From: Odiellus spinosus
Taxonomy: Eukaryota > Arthropoda > Arachnida > Opiliones > Phalangiidae
NCBI GenBank assembly: GCA_963920705.1
Contig: OY987230.1
Span: 18,749,320-18,813,319, forward strand
DNA: 64,000 nucleotides
Direction: 5' to 3'
Shown here: positions 12,975-24,149 of the stretch, in pieces
Layout: every line of letters starts with the position of its first letter
Numbering within the stretch: position 1 is the stretch's first letter
Program-made: the position numbers and the translations under genes
The notes under the pieces: model-generated
What the model was told of the DNA's origin: nothing
Databases searched by the model: none
The model's input: only the letters and a program-made list of their open reading frames with translations

Positions 12975-13045
12975 AGGGTTCATACAAACATTTGGGAAAC
13001 CTGAAATATATCAGGGAATTTAAATGTAATCAAAATATCAGAGAG
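12975..13045 (+). repeat. Short copy of the AGGGTTCATACAAAC dispersed element
   Basis: CCAGGGTTCATACAAAC then GGGAAACCTGAAATATATCA and GGGAATTT are shared with 46895-46990 and 20395-20490, and with the flanks of the 28-bp array at 30.3 kb. Confidence 0.5.
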
Positions 13046-13049
13046 ACTC

Positions 13050-13545
13050 ATTCGTTCATAGAAAGGGGATTTTAATTCTTATTTATTAGCTCTAATTAGT
13101 GACTGTTTTTCAATTGTGGGGATTGAAAAATGATTTCTACATTGCTAGTCTTAATCGAATCACATCTACAACAATTATTCCAACGCACCCACTCTTAGAA
13201 AGGGCTTTTTATTAGTCTTATTCCTACTTTGGTTAATTCTTATTAATTAGCGACTGTTTTTCAATTAGGAGAGATTGGAAAATGGTTTCTACATTGCTAG
13301 TCTTAACCGAATCACATCTACAGCAATTATTCCAACGCACCCATTCTTAGAAAGAGCTTTTTATTAGTTTTATTCCTACTTTGGTTAATTCTTATTAATT
13401 AGCGACTGTTTTTCAATTAGGAGAGATTGGAAAATGGTTTCTACATGGCTAGTCTTAACCGAATCACATCTACAACAATTATTCCAACGCACCCATTCAT
13501 AGAAAAGGGTTTTAATTAGGCTTATTCCTACTTTGGTTTGTTATA
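13050..13545 (+). repeat. Three-copy tandem repeat, about 152-bp unit
   Basis: The word GACTGTTTTTCAATT occurs at 13101, 13252 and 13404, giving a period of 151-152 bp. Each unit continues through TGGTTTCTACATTGCTAGTC, GAATCACATCTAC and CAATTATTCCAACGCACCCA. Copies 2 and 3 are almost identical, while copy 1 has a small deletion at its left end. No function is visible. Confidence 0.85.
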
Positions 13546-14044
13546 TATAAAAAAAATCTTATCAAAAACGCATAATTAAGTGGCATGCCGATACTCTCTT
13601 AATAACCTTTCTAATCGTGTATGGAAACGCGGCTTCGGGAACCCGAAAACTACTTGGGTTGCGTGAACCTTTTGAGGGGAATTTTGGCTGTCAGAGAAAT
13701 ATCTGGTTCTCTCTCCCTCTATGCTTTCTGGGACGCCCTCTAGAATTTCTGCTATGCCCGGTCGTTCTATATCCACTTTTAATCGATTCGAAGTGTCCAA
13801 TCACATCTGTTCTCGCCTTGTCGATCCCGAAACTCTCATAACTTTCCTCACTTATAAATGATACTTAGAATTTGACCACTAATGTGTAGTTCGTTTTTAG
13901 GAATGAATTGGAATGCCTTAAAGATACCAATAGTTTATTTTTAGGAGTTAAGATTTATCGGTTTAATATTAAGCTTTGTCCATTTTTGTAAACTTAATAT
14001 TTTAAATTAGTACTATTGACAATTTACAAACATCATACTATATG

Positions 14045-14140
14045 AAAGATTAATAACAAAACATGGTGTTTAGAAGAGTCCTCTAACGGCAAACAGTGAC
14101 ACAACTAACAAAACCTCGTGCATGACTGCGATGGATAAAT
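14045..14140 (+). mobile_element. Foldback MITE fragment (GCGTCCTCTAACGG family)
   Basis: Left half only: TAATAACAAAACATGG, then AGTCCTCTAACGGCAAACAG and AAAACCTCGTGCATGACTGC. The right arm is missing. Confidence 0.55.
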
Positions 14141-14145
14141 AATTT

Positions 14146-16180
14146 TGGGGACAGTTGATGTAAAAATCGTTTGTCAAAAACAGAAAATTATTAATTTGAA
14201 AATTCAGAACGGTTTGAAATTGTTTTTAAAGTCCTCGGTGTGAACGTAGCTTAATTAGGTGTGAAAATAATTAATATATTGTCGAAGCAACGTCGTTTTA
14301 ATTAGGTTTTGATGCCGATCAATTCTTTGAATTTTATGTTCTGAATAGACCCGAATTTAAAATGAAATTTAATGACGTAAACAGAATTATTTTTATGCAA
14401 GATTTCGTAGAACCGATGACGTCAAAGAAATGAGTTAATTATTTGCAATGATTTTGATTTAAGGCTTTAGTATAGCGCCGGCAAAAATGTAAGTTCTTCG
14501 AATTAAGGTCGCCTCAAAAAGAAATATGTATATATTCAAAGGGAGTTGCCACAATGGTCGAAGCAGAGGAGGATTGATACGCAATGTTATAATCCTCATA
14601 TGGAAAAGTAGTCCGAACGTATCAACTCCACTTGAAAATGATTATATTTTAGTCAAGCTGAACAAATTGATCTCAATTAACGTGATGGCAGTTTTCCACC
14701 TACGATCTGTGGGAAAATAAAATCATTTGCTATAGTTGTTTAAAGGGAAGGTGAAAAGGGAAAACTTTAGTTGATATTGAAAGAATTTAATGTATTTTGT
14801 TAATTATTCTGGCTGTAAAGGACAGATAAGCAATATGTCACGCAATATAGATATGACCTTGAAACGTCACAGGCTTATCTCTGATAACTTTTCTTTTCTG
14901 TGACATCCCCCTTGTGGAGGGAGTTTAGGTATTATCTAAAGTCTTCATGATTACGCTGTTTATTTTCATTATTTTTTGGAAGAATGAAATAGGGTTTTCA
15001 ACCTGATAACTTACATTTGCGATTTTTGTCAGTGGTCACCCCTGAGTAAAAGAAGGGAAATAGAATGATCTTTGGGCCTTTGTTAGTGGTTTTAAAAACA
15101 CTCCTGTTATTAAAATTTTCTTTGAATTTGTACCATTACAATCTGGGCTCTGAGAAATTTTTAATATTGCTAGTTAGAAAAACAAGAGCTTTTCCCATTT
15201 CTCTCTATAAAATATCAGTGTTTTGCCTTTATGTGATGCTGTTACGTATTTTTCATGAACTCCAAATAGAAATTGAGTATCATTTTTGGAAAGATCGGTA
15301 AAAAACGTTTCAAAATGTTCGCCATCCCTTTAATTTTGAATTCAAACAGATAATTTCCTAAATAAGAATAGGCTTAACGTTTTTCGGTTCCCTCAAACGG
15401 TTTTGTTTTTATTCCGATGGTCACGCCGCCTATATTTATCGTTGCTTAGATCCGCCGAGGCATTTTAAATTTCGATTGTTTAGAAACAAAAGCAACGCCT
15501 TTGTGCCTCGGCTTTTAGCGGGGGTGTCTATTAAATGGGCGATTACTATCCTTCATGCAGTTCCTGGATGTATTTTTCGAGGATAAGGCATGTTTAACAG
15601 GGCTCATTAGCAGGTGTTTTGCGCCAAAACGTTAAACGCCGTGCCTGCCTACGCCACATGTCTTTGTATAGCTCTAAACCGCGAAAACTTTTCAACGGAA
15701 ATTATAATATAATTCCTAGGCCTAAATTTTTTAAACCGACCTTATATGGTATCACCCTCTTATAGTATTAGGACCATGCTGAATTTTATATTTTTGGTGG
15801 TTGTGGATTTGATAAAAATAAACTTTAAATAGATCCATTTATGAGATAAGCAAAGAATATTTTACAGGGACGCACCCATTGTAGGTTGAATTTAAATCGA
15901 AACTTATAATCTTAGAGGGAGGCACCGGTCGGTGGAAGGGTGGGATAGGACCCGAGGAACAGAGTTATACTTGAAGGCGCACCATCTAGAGTTTTTTTAA
16001 TTCAATTTTATTACCTAGTATGACATCCGAGTGGGGATATTTTCTTTGTAGGGAATTTTTGAGTCTTTCTATAAAACGCTTATATTTTATCAAAGCCAGT
16101 GCACGCCCCTGAAGCATGATGGGACTTAAGCTTGCATAGGATTGTCTCCATTTTTCCTCAATAGGTGGCGGGATCATTCA
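14146..16180. other. AT-rich intron with scattered repeat fragments
   Basis: No exon was recognised. The stretch holds a right-end fragment GGTGTGAACGTAGCT near 14240, related to the nested element at 19595, a GGCGGATTAATAC-family copy at 14565-14620, and an inverted pair of GCCGAGGC / GCCTCGGC words around 15455-15510. Confidence 0.4.
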
Positions 16181-16188
16181 GCGATTTT

Positions 16189-16274
16189 GCGGACGCCTAT
16201 CTCCCGTTACCGTGGCAACCCTACGTAGATATTACTACGTCGGGTTGCCACGGTAACGGGAGATAGGCGTCTGC
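16189..16274. repeat. Near-perfect hairpin carrying two RFX X-box sequences
   Basis: A 40-bp left arm (16189-16228) and a 40-bp right arm (16235-16274) are reverse complements with two mismatches around a 6-base loop. Each arm contains an X-box: GTTACCGTGGCAAC at 16206-16219 and its mirror GTTGCCACGGTAAC at 16244-16257. Both fit the RFX-family consensus RYYNYY-N(1-3)-RRNRAC on the appropriate strand. It may be the tip of a foldback transposon or a symmetric regulatory site. No wider terminal repeats were found. Confidence 0.75.
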
Positions 16275-16532
16275 AATTTCCCCCCTTGGAATTATTTTTT
16301 TTTTTCGCGTGCACTGGTTTTCATAAAATATAGGCGTTGGTGGAAAGAAATTCAAATTAAAATTTTACATAACGGCTCAATTAATTTACGACATGGTAAT
16401 ACGACAAAGATAGACGCGTATTAGCATACTAGTGAATTAAACCCTTTGAAAATGTTTGAATTGCACGTTTCCCGAATTATATAAGAACATATTCAATACA
16501 TACTGTATAAATTAATTTCAATACTAGTTTAT

Positions 16533-16630
16533 TTTAAAGGGAGGGTGTAGAGGAAAATGATTCGGCTTCTAAAAATAAGACTTACGTAGTAAATCATTAA
16601 TGAATTGTCTCTGAATTAAAATCAACTCAA
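16533..16630 (+). mobile_element. Left-end fragment of a TTAA MITE
   Basis: TTTTAAAGGGAGGGTG followed by AGAGGAAAATGATT and, further in, GAATTGTCTCTGAAT, the same order as the start of the element at 54362. No matching right end was found nearby. Confidence 0.45.
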
Positions 16631-17119
16631 AAATTAGTTGCTACCATCTCATAAGAAATTCATATCTAAAGACCAAATAAAGCCCTATTAACTAAAGGTT
16701 AAAAGGTCAAGCATATAACGAGTCGGAAATAAGAATTTTAAACTTATTTTACTAATTTCCAAAATTATTGTAATTTTGTAACTCTCTGAGAATGTTGACT
16801 CTTGTGAAGACTCAAAATATATATAAGTATTTAGTTTCCAAACAGATTAGAAAATATTTTTTTTTACTATAGATTAATAATAAATTTAATCATTGAATAT
16901 ATACATGTAATTGTATAAATTATGCAAGTTTACCCCAATAAATGACTAATGAACGAGATGCAGTTGTATATTAGTCAACTTAATAATAAATATATTATAA
17001 AGGAAATAGTTTTCCAAGAATGTTATCCCCAAGTTCCTTAGACATCTTCCCTCGAGAGAAATATAATCAGGACTTCCTAAAGAATTTCTTATCTAGTTCT
17101 ACTCGTATGACAGTATGGA

Positions 17120-17190
17120 TTATCTACTTTTATACTCTATAGAGTTATACATTGTGTATTAATCCGCCTCACCTTTTTACCATTAAGAAT
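17120..17190 (-). repeat. GGCGGATTAATAC-family dispersed repeat
   Basis: On the minus strand it reads GAGGCGGATTAATACACAAT and continues to AAAAGTAGATAA, the shared core of this family. Confidence 0.55.
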
Positions 17191-17312
17191 ATTAACTATA
17201 TTAACACTGAAACCAAAGGCTAGTAACATTACGTAGAACCTTATATGAAAAATCACATCTCCCCTGTTTTAACTATTAGTAAACTCTCGCCGTGAAAGAT
17301 TCTAACTGAAAC

Positions 17313-17649
17313 CAGAAGCCGATGAAACCCTCCTTTGAAGTCTACTACTCCAATGTTCGATATAGCGCTCCTCTCTGTATGGGTAAAATTCCCAATTTTA
17401 CGAGTTAGAAGGGGTCCTACTTCATCCCCCCTGTCTACGGAAAATTGGAAATTCTCTCTCTCCACAAACGACGACGTTTTTTGGACGAACTCCAAGGCTG
17501 CTAGAGATATTCGCTCGACGAGCTCCCGCTCCGAAAACATCTACCGTTAGGAGGCGTACGAATCGCGCCTTTTGAGAATAACCCATACAGAGAGGGGTAG
17601 ACAAGACCCGGGAGTAATAGACTTCAAAGGAGGGTTTCATCGGTTTCTG
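17313..17649 (+). mobile_element. MITE with CAGAAGCCGATG terminal repeats and 7-bp TSD, copy 1
   Basis: The element starts CAGAAGCCGATGAAACCC and ends GGGTTTCATCGGTTTCTG, inverted repeats of about 40 bp that extend through CTTTGAAGTCTA and TAGACTTCAAAG. The 7-bp direct repeat CTGAAAC flanks it (17306-17312 and 17650-17656). Length is 337 bp and there is no credible coding capacity; open frames on both strands are by-products of the repeat. A second, very similar copy is at 47162-47506. The CA...TG ends with a 7-bp duplication recall P-type elements, but the superfamily is not established. Confidence 0.9.
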
Positions 17650-18149
17650 CTGAAACTAAAGACTGATAACATTACTTTCAAAAATCAGGGTCTTCCTGGC
17701 TTATTTGTAGTTCACTTTTACGCTGATATTTTACATGAAACCTACTAACTCTACGAGGAATGACCAATTAAAGCTTGACTCCTACTATACTTTCCGCAAA
17801 TATTTTTTATCCAAACTTTCTCCTGTTTAACTTGTCAGTACTGATAAAGCTCTTGTCTATACGGGTTAATCTATAAGTCCATAGAGACAAGATATTATGT
17901 CCTTGGCTTATCTTAAAGAGTCTAGAAACTGGGACATCACCGTCGTCCCCTCTCATAACGAGGACGGTTAAGTTTCCAAGCCCATGTCCTCTTTCATTTT
18001 TCCATCTCAATATTAAGTTACAATGGCTGATGCACAACTTTCTACGGCCTTGTTTGGTCTAAAGGGTGTATGAAGTTAGACAAGTGATTTTTTTTCTAGC
18101 CTTATTTAAAATCTTTCCTGAATCAACGTTAGATCCGTTCTGTATTAAA

Positions 18150-18215
18150 TTCTTACGAAAAAGAAGGCGCGAAAGCCATTTTATCACGTGCCAAAACGCG
18201 CGAGAAGGTTAAGTA
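18150..18215 (+). mobile_element. Fragment of the GTACTTTTACGAAAAAG element
   Basis: TTACGAAAAAGAAGGCGCGA then CGTGCCAAAACGCGCGAGAA match the left parts of the copies at 11251 and 49451. The remainder is absent. Confidence 0.5.
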
Positions 18216-18894
18216 ATAAATAGAAAATCATTTTTTTGTAGTTCATTCCCCCTTTAATAGATTACCTTTTCTTTCAAAGCATGTGTCTACTCCTGTTCAT
18301 AGTATTTTTGATTTGAGATGTCGAATAAATATATCTTTCGTCCCAAACGGAAATTTCACTACTGTTGAAGTAATTTATTCTTAAATTTCTATAAAGACTA
18401 TTATGAACATCGTCTCTATTGTACAATGAATATGGGATAGGATGATGCTCCATTTTGACGGGTTTCGTGTCTCGCGATCTCGAGCGGAAGTGATTCTATT
18501 TCCGCCCGGCAAACTGTCATTTCCGAAACCCCCGAATTTTTGTTGGGTAGAGGGGGATTTCCGAAAGATGGTGAAGAATCGCGCGGGGTTAAAGGGATTG
18601 CCTCTGTCAGCGGTTTGTTCAAATTTTTTGAAGTAATTCTTTCTAAACTATAGATAGGGTTGATTTTTATAAGTTATATCACCTTAACGCGCTTTCTTCT
18701 TACTTTCCAATATCTTACTTTTGGGCAAATCAATCGATTAGATTGTAAAACCTTTATTCTATTTATAAAATGCAATATCTTTGAAAGTACGCGCGTTTTG
18801 GTTTTGCCTCGTTTATGATATAACTACTATTGAATATTCCGATTGACATGAACTGTATTCTTTAATTCAACCCTAGTTCGCGTAATAGCGAAAG

Positions 18895-18980
18895 CTGATG
18901 AGCATTAATACATAATGTTACGCCTCATAGTAGATAAAAGTAGTTCTAATATATTGTTCTTGAACTAGATTACATTTTCA
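18895..18980 (+). repeat. GGCGGATTAATAC-family dispersed repeat
   Basis: GAGCATTAATACATAATGTT then CCTCATAGTAGATAAAAGTA and GTTCTTGAAC, the family core with a mutated start. Confidence 0.55.
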
Positions 18981-19424
18981 CTCTCAACCCGTTCAGACTA
19001 ACAGACTCCGTATCTTATTTTTCACCCCATCTGTCTTTTTCAAATATACCCGCTACAGTAGACAATATGGGGGCGGATAAGATAATAACAGATAGCCAAT
19101 AAAACAGCTTAAATGACAGTTTTTCTATTAAATTGATATAATCTATTAAATAATGGAAAAATCTCATACTTTATTTTGCTTGAGTATATTTATGTGTTTG
19201 GAATAAAAAAAAAATATATAGGCATAGACAAAAGATTAACTCTCCCCTTAGGTATGATTTTATAATACGTAACCTATAGAGCCTTATCTTTTATTATTTT
19301 CAATTGCAATCATAGAAGGGACCATATATTCCTTAGGTAAATGTTTTTCTAAATTAAAATAGAAGTACCTTTTAATGACGAAAAAATCATTGATCTAATC
19401 TTTAAAATGAAACATATATTCAAA

Positions 19425-19834
19425 TCGCCGCGTCACGTGTTCACGGATTATCTCTATAAATCAATTTATTGTTGCTTCATCTATCGGTTGTTGAAACCGG
19501 ATCGGTATGAAACTGGTTCCCGAAGCAGTTTCGAGAAATCGAATCGATTCAAGAAAAGACGGTTTCCCGTTCACACGACTCTAGCGAAACATTAGTTACG
19601 TTCACACTTGACACTTTGAAACACACTTTGAAACCGTTTTCAAACCGTTTCGAGTCGTCAAATCGACTTTAGATATTAATTTGGTTTCTTGATCAAATGT
19701 CTACACGGGTGACTCCAAAATTTGTATTATTTGACCTTTCCAAAACGGTTTAAAACGGTTTCAAAGTCTGTAGTGTGAACGTAGCTATTTTGAAACAGTT
19801 TAAATCGATTCCAAGGCCTAGTATGAACGCGACT
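19425..19834 (+). mobile_element. TAGTATGAACGCGGCT-family element with nested insertion
   Basis: Shares GTTCACGGATTATCTCTATA, CTATCGGTTGTTGAAACCG, TATGAAACTGGTTCCCGAAG and the right end CTAGTATGAACGCGAC with the copy at 6748. It is interrupted between GCGAAACA and TTTTGAAAC by a separate element at 19595-19785. Confidence 0.65.
19595..19785 (+). mobile_element. Nested 191-bp MITE with TA duplication
   Basis: Starts GTTACGTTCACACTTGACAC and ends, reading in reverse, GCTACGTTCACACTACAGAC, so it has inverted repeats of about 28 bp. TA flanks both ends (19593-19594, 19786-19787), consistent with a Tc1/mariner-like insertion. It sits inside the older element at 19425-19834, whose uninterrupted sequence is seen at 6980 and 26880. 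Confidence 0.6.
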
Positions 19835-20394
19835 TTATTTCCACCCCTGCACGTTGGGAAGCAAGTTTCCTATAAAATCGTATGAAACTGTCTCCTTGCT
19901 GCGTAGTACCAATTAATCGGTGAAATAATTTCTTCGTGGTAATTAGCGAAGTTCCTCTCTCTAATTGGGTACCCAGCTCTCTTTATAAGAAAAATGAAAG
20001 CCGAATGAAATAAACTCTTTACTTTGAACTCAATTTCAACTCGTAAAGCATTTTATTTTGAAAATTTTATAATTCCTTTGAGTTTTCTTTCGCTATTCAG
20101 TTAAGAGCCATTGATTTTTAAGTTGTCGAGTGTTTCTGCTGAAGTCGGGTATTTGAGGTTTGGTCAATAATTTTCAAGTAATCTTTAGTACTAGCTTACG
20201 AGTTTTGAAGTACTCGTTAGTATTTAATTAGACTATAATTAACAAGGCTCTCTTTACGGAAGATGCCCATAATTTTAGATTATAAGGATGAACCTCGTTG
20301 CAAACCACTAAAACAGAGCATAAATTCACATAGATCAATTATTCTGACGATGGGAAACTTTTGAGACCCGCTGTAGTCCCAACAAAAGGGTTAA

Positions 20395-20490
20395 TACAAA
20401 CCTGGGATACCTAGAAATAATTTTATTTTAGACAAAAATATCAGGGAAACACTTAAAACTTTGACATGAAAAAGGGAAATCAAGGAGTAT
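20395..20490 (+). repeat. Short copy of the CAAACCTGGGATACC dispersed element
   Basis: AATACAAACCTGGGATACCT, then AAAATATCAGGGAAACACTT. Same block order as 12975 and 46895. Confidence 0.45.
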
Positions 20491-20557
20491 TTGATCCTAA
20501 ACGTCAATGACATTGAGTTGATACGACCTTAATCTGCCAAAAACATAGTTTGTATTA

Positions 20558-21048
20558 TACCCTCTTCAGACGATCATAAAATAAGCCGAGTTCAGTTTAT
20601 TTTAAGCCAAAATAAACTGAAGTTTAAACTGGTTTAAAAGCTTACGACCAATGTTTTCAGACGAGAAACAAAACAAACTGAAATTTAATAGCAATATGTT
20701 TCCCGCCAAAAATATGGAATTTGATTTTTTGAAAGTAAATTACCTTTGAGATTTATTTTCCAATATTTTCAACCTTTATTTCATAATCAGTTCGTTCACA
20801 ATCATTTTTTAAAAGCGGAGAAAAGGTTGAAGCGGAGAAATTAAGCCGCGCGCGCGGAAAGAGCTAAGCCTAATTTGACGTAATTAGGCTTAGCTTTTCC
20901 CGCGCGCGGATGGCGTTGGTTTATTTTTTAACCGCGGTTTCGGTTTGAATCTGGGTTTTAAATTTACACCGTCTGAAACACTAACCCTGGTTTAAAAATG
21001 AACTTTGGTTTACTAAACCCAGTTTTATAGGCTCGTCTGAAGAGGGTA
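20558..21048 (+). mobile_element. 491-bp MITE with TACCCTCTTCAGACGA ends
   Basis: The left end TACCCTCTTCAGACGATC mirrors the right end (reverse: TACCCTCTTCAGACGAGC). TTA flanks both sides (20555-20557, 21049-21051), consistent with a PIF/Harbinger-type TWA duplication; a TA duplication with CCCTC ends reads equally well. A strong inner hairpin at 20850-20910 pairs CGCGCGCGGAAAGAGCTAAG with CTTAGCTTTTCCCGCGCGCG around a short centre. No coding capacity. Confidence 0.75.
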
Positions 21049-21989
21049 TTAGGGTATTTGCAAAATGTTTGTTGCAAAAACAAATGGTGAACGTCTCACT
21101 TTAACTTTAGCAAACTTACAGGAAATTTCTATATAGGCATCTTTGATTTTAGTCCCTTTTGCATTTTCAACTATTTTCGATTGAAATAAACTCCATATAC
21201 AAGTCTTTTTAGTTTCATATAACGGATAACCTATTAGGGTATTGTTTCTCCGAATTTCAAATGTGAAGGAGTCGGATATATCTAGAAGTTCCAACTTTTA
21301 GGGTTCTTTTTCTTTCCTTTTTGCATGGCACGCGTGTCGTTGAAGTCTTCATTCTGTTTGGTCTCCTAGGAGGAGAAGAGAACGGTGGAAGGGTGGGGGA
21401 ATACACCCCAATTTGTTTAAGCCCCCGGGATAATATATGAAGCCATTTCCAAAGTAGCACGCTTTAAAGCAACGTCGTATAAAGTTAGGCGGATGGATCT
21501 TTGGGAAAAGGGTTGGTATAGATTGATGAAGGGGACGATTTTAATGGAATGTCAAACCTTCACGGAGTTCAGTCGTCTTTTTTTTTTTTTGTTTCTACGC
21601 TTTGTAATTCCGTAGCAACCTTGCTAGGGACAAAATTGTTGAGCAGGATCATTAAAGTTTCAAATATCTCTGCGCGTTCACTTTTCTAAGCTATGTTTCT
21701 TTCAAGATTGTAAGGTAGCTTTATTTTAAACCGAGGCTTAAAAGTATTTTCTGTGTAATAGTGAAAAATAGCATTTTAAAAGTCTACATTTATTTATCAA
21801 AATCCGTGTTTTCATATAATTAATAAATTTTGTAATTAGGCTTAACTTTTTGTATCTAAATGTCGTTAGTGGCGATCTTCAAATAAAACAAGATTATAGG
21901 CAATCTTTGTTGATTAGCATTTTGTAGTATTAATTATTATAATGATATTAAGGTTTTATAAATATGAATTTTTTATCAAGGATAGGATA

Positions 21990-22045
21990 TCTATCTTGCC
22001 GTTAGAGGACGCTTATGAATGCATTGTTTTGTTAATCTTTATTTA
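21990..22045 (-). mobile_element. Foldback MITE right-arm fragment
   Basis: TTGCCGTTAGAGGACGCTTA then TGAATGCATTGTTTTGTTAA matches the right arm of the complete copy at 36745-36960. The left arm is absent. Confidence 0.5.
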
Positions 22046-22714
22046 TTAAAGAAAGCAGCACCTTTACCCTGTAAGAGAGCTTTTCCCTGAACGCGCTTGC
22101 GCTGCTAAAATCGTAATAATTAAGTAGCCCCGAAATTAATTACCGTACCAAGTTTCAAATTTATTAGTTAAGAATTAATTTAAATGTACATAAATATCAT
22201 CAATATTTAATGAATAGTTTGAATTTGAATATATTGCTTTGATTCAAATGACCTTTAACCTTCCATAACAACAAAATACAGGCCTATTAGGACTTTATAT
22301 AAATTTTAAATCAATTTTATATTGATTACCCTATAGTTTTATCATTTTAATTTTTTTTAATAATTTTATAGTTACTATGAAATAAGATTACCTTTCAACC
22401 CCGTTAACCAAATTATATATTAATTGAACAAACTTTAAAAAACCAGAGAGGTATAAATAACGGATTAAACTTAGACTTATCCAAAGCTTCTAGATGGCAG
22501 ACTGGGCCTGCAGTTTTGGAAACATCTCCACGTTTGTAATCGATAACAAGGCTTATATCCAGCTCATTCTTTGAAATATAAATGTTTTATCCCGATACAC
22601 TCCAAAGATCGAGTATTAATCCGGCTTAATCTTTATATAGTTTATACAAAACTTTTAGCAAATAAAAGTAAAATATTTGGATATTTATTATATACTCGTT
22701 GATACAAGATAGGT

Positions 22715-22780
22715 TGGCAGCGACTATTTTTAGTCTGTAAGGTTAAATATTGTGTATTAATCCGCTCCAGGTTGTCCCAT
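22715..22780 (-). repeat. GGCGGATTAATAC-family dispersed repeat
   Basis: On the minus strand GGAGCGGATTAATACACAAT then ATTTAACCTTACAG, followed by AAAAATAGTCGC. Family core, minus orientation. Confidence 0.5.
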
Positions 22781-24149
22781 TATGCCATCTGTAACAAGTT
22801 CATTAGAAACTCTTTTATATGGTTAGTTCCCACTTGGCGGGAAACTACCTTATTGGCTGCATATGACATATGTATATATATTTTTAATTGTTGTTTTCAT
22901 ATTCGCCCAGCGACAATTTGAAAGAAATTCGCTTGGTGAGAATTAACCTTAAATTTAATTCAACTGCGGAAATTAATAAAGATTCCCCGAGTGTGAATCA
23001 GCTAGGGTTAATTATCAGTTTAAGTCCACTTCAATCCTAATTCAGAGATAATTTCTTCATTTAGGTTTTTAGCACCTGTCTCATTGGTTCCTCCAATTGA
23101 CACGCATGTTTAATATAATTACATAGTAATTATTAATTTAAGTTAACGGACGAATTAATTCAACATCCTATCGCTTCGAATTAAGTTTTCGCTAAAATTG
23201 AATTCTTCCTAAAAGTCGATATTTAAGCCCCCCCCCCCCCCTTTTTCTCCCTCACTGACGGAAACTAGTGTGATGTTACGTATAGTTTTGAGGTCCACTT
23301 TTTATCAAAAATTCCAATCTTTAATAAAAATGTCTCCGCTTATCCGGGCCAAAGGTTCCGGTAACTAAATTAGTGTTGGTGGGGAGATTGTGATGCGTGA
23401 TTTCATAATGATTATAGCTACATAAAAAAAGTACATTTAAAATACAGATATAACAAATTTTCGTTGGAAAATGTTGGCAGGGGATCAAGGTGTATTTATC
23501 CTCTAATACTATCAATTCATTTGATACAACTAAGCCTTGACTCATTAGCGCGTAACCAATTATTCATGTTAATTAAGAACAATCTAATTATTTTAAACGC
23601 GCGTGTAAAGCCTCTGGAAATTTTTCAATTCTTGAAAATGAAATCCACGTTTTTGGCTCGAACTGAGTGGCAGGTTAATTGATACTTAAATCTCTTCATT
23701 AACCCCAAATTAGGCTCGATTGGTCTCTTGGATAAAAATCTATACACAATCGATAGCTAGGCTTAGCTGAATTTCAAATCTCAATCTTTGGTTGTATAAT
23801 TTTAAGGAACATCTCGGTAGCATTAAATAATTTATTGATAATCATTTCACCTTCTATTTAACAAAAAACGAAATAAACTCTCTTTTGAGCCAATTCGTTC
23901 CTCGTTAGACCTAAAATACGTTTTGGGCCAAGTATTGCCTTGTTGAATTAAGATTAAGAGCCAAACGTTTTAGGCCTTGCGCTGTATTTTTTTTTAATGC
24001 TTGAACTATATTTATACTTCCGCGTTGTGACGGTTATTTTCTAGGTTATTATCGGAACACAGTACTTAGAAACAAATATTGGCACCTTGGTTTTAATGAG
24101 ACAAGCTTAGGTCCTGGCTCGAACCAGATCCGAGTCTCTGAGAGACATT

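Noticed and set aside
17253-17640. Several overlapping open frames of 71-95 codons on both strands.
   Set aside because: They lie within the 7-bp-TSD MITE and recur in its second copy at 47120-47432 with frame changes, so they are products of an inverted repeat rather than genes.
18416-18640. Opposing open frames of 64-68 codons in a GC-richer patch.
   Set aside because: No matching splice signals, and neither translation resembles a recognised protein. The patch is simply richer in G+C, which lengthens frames.
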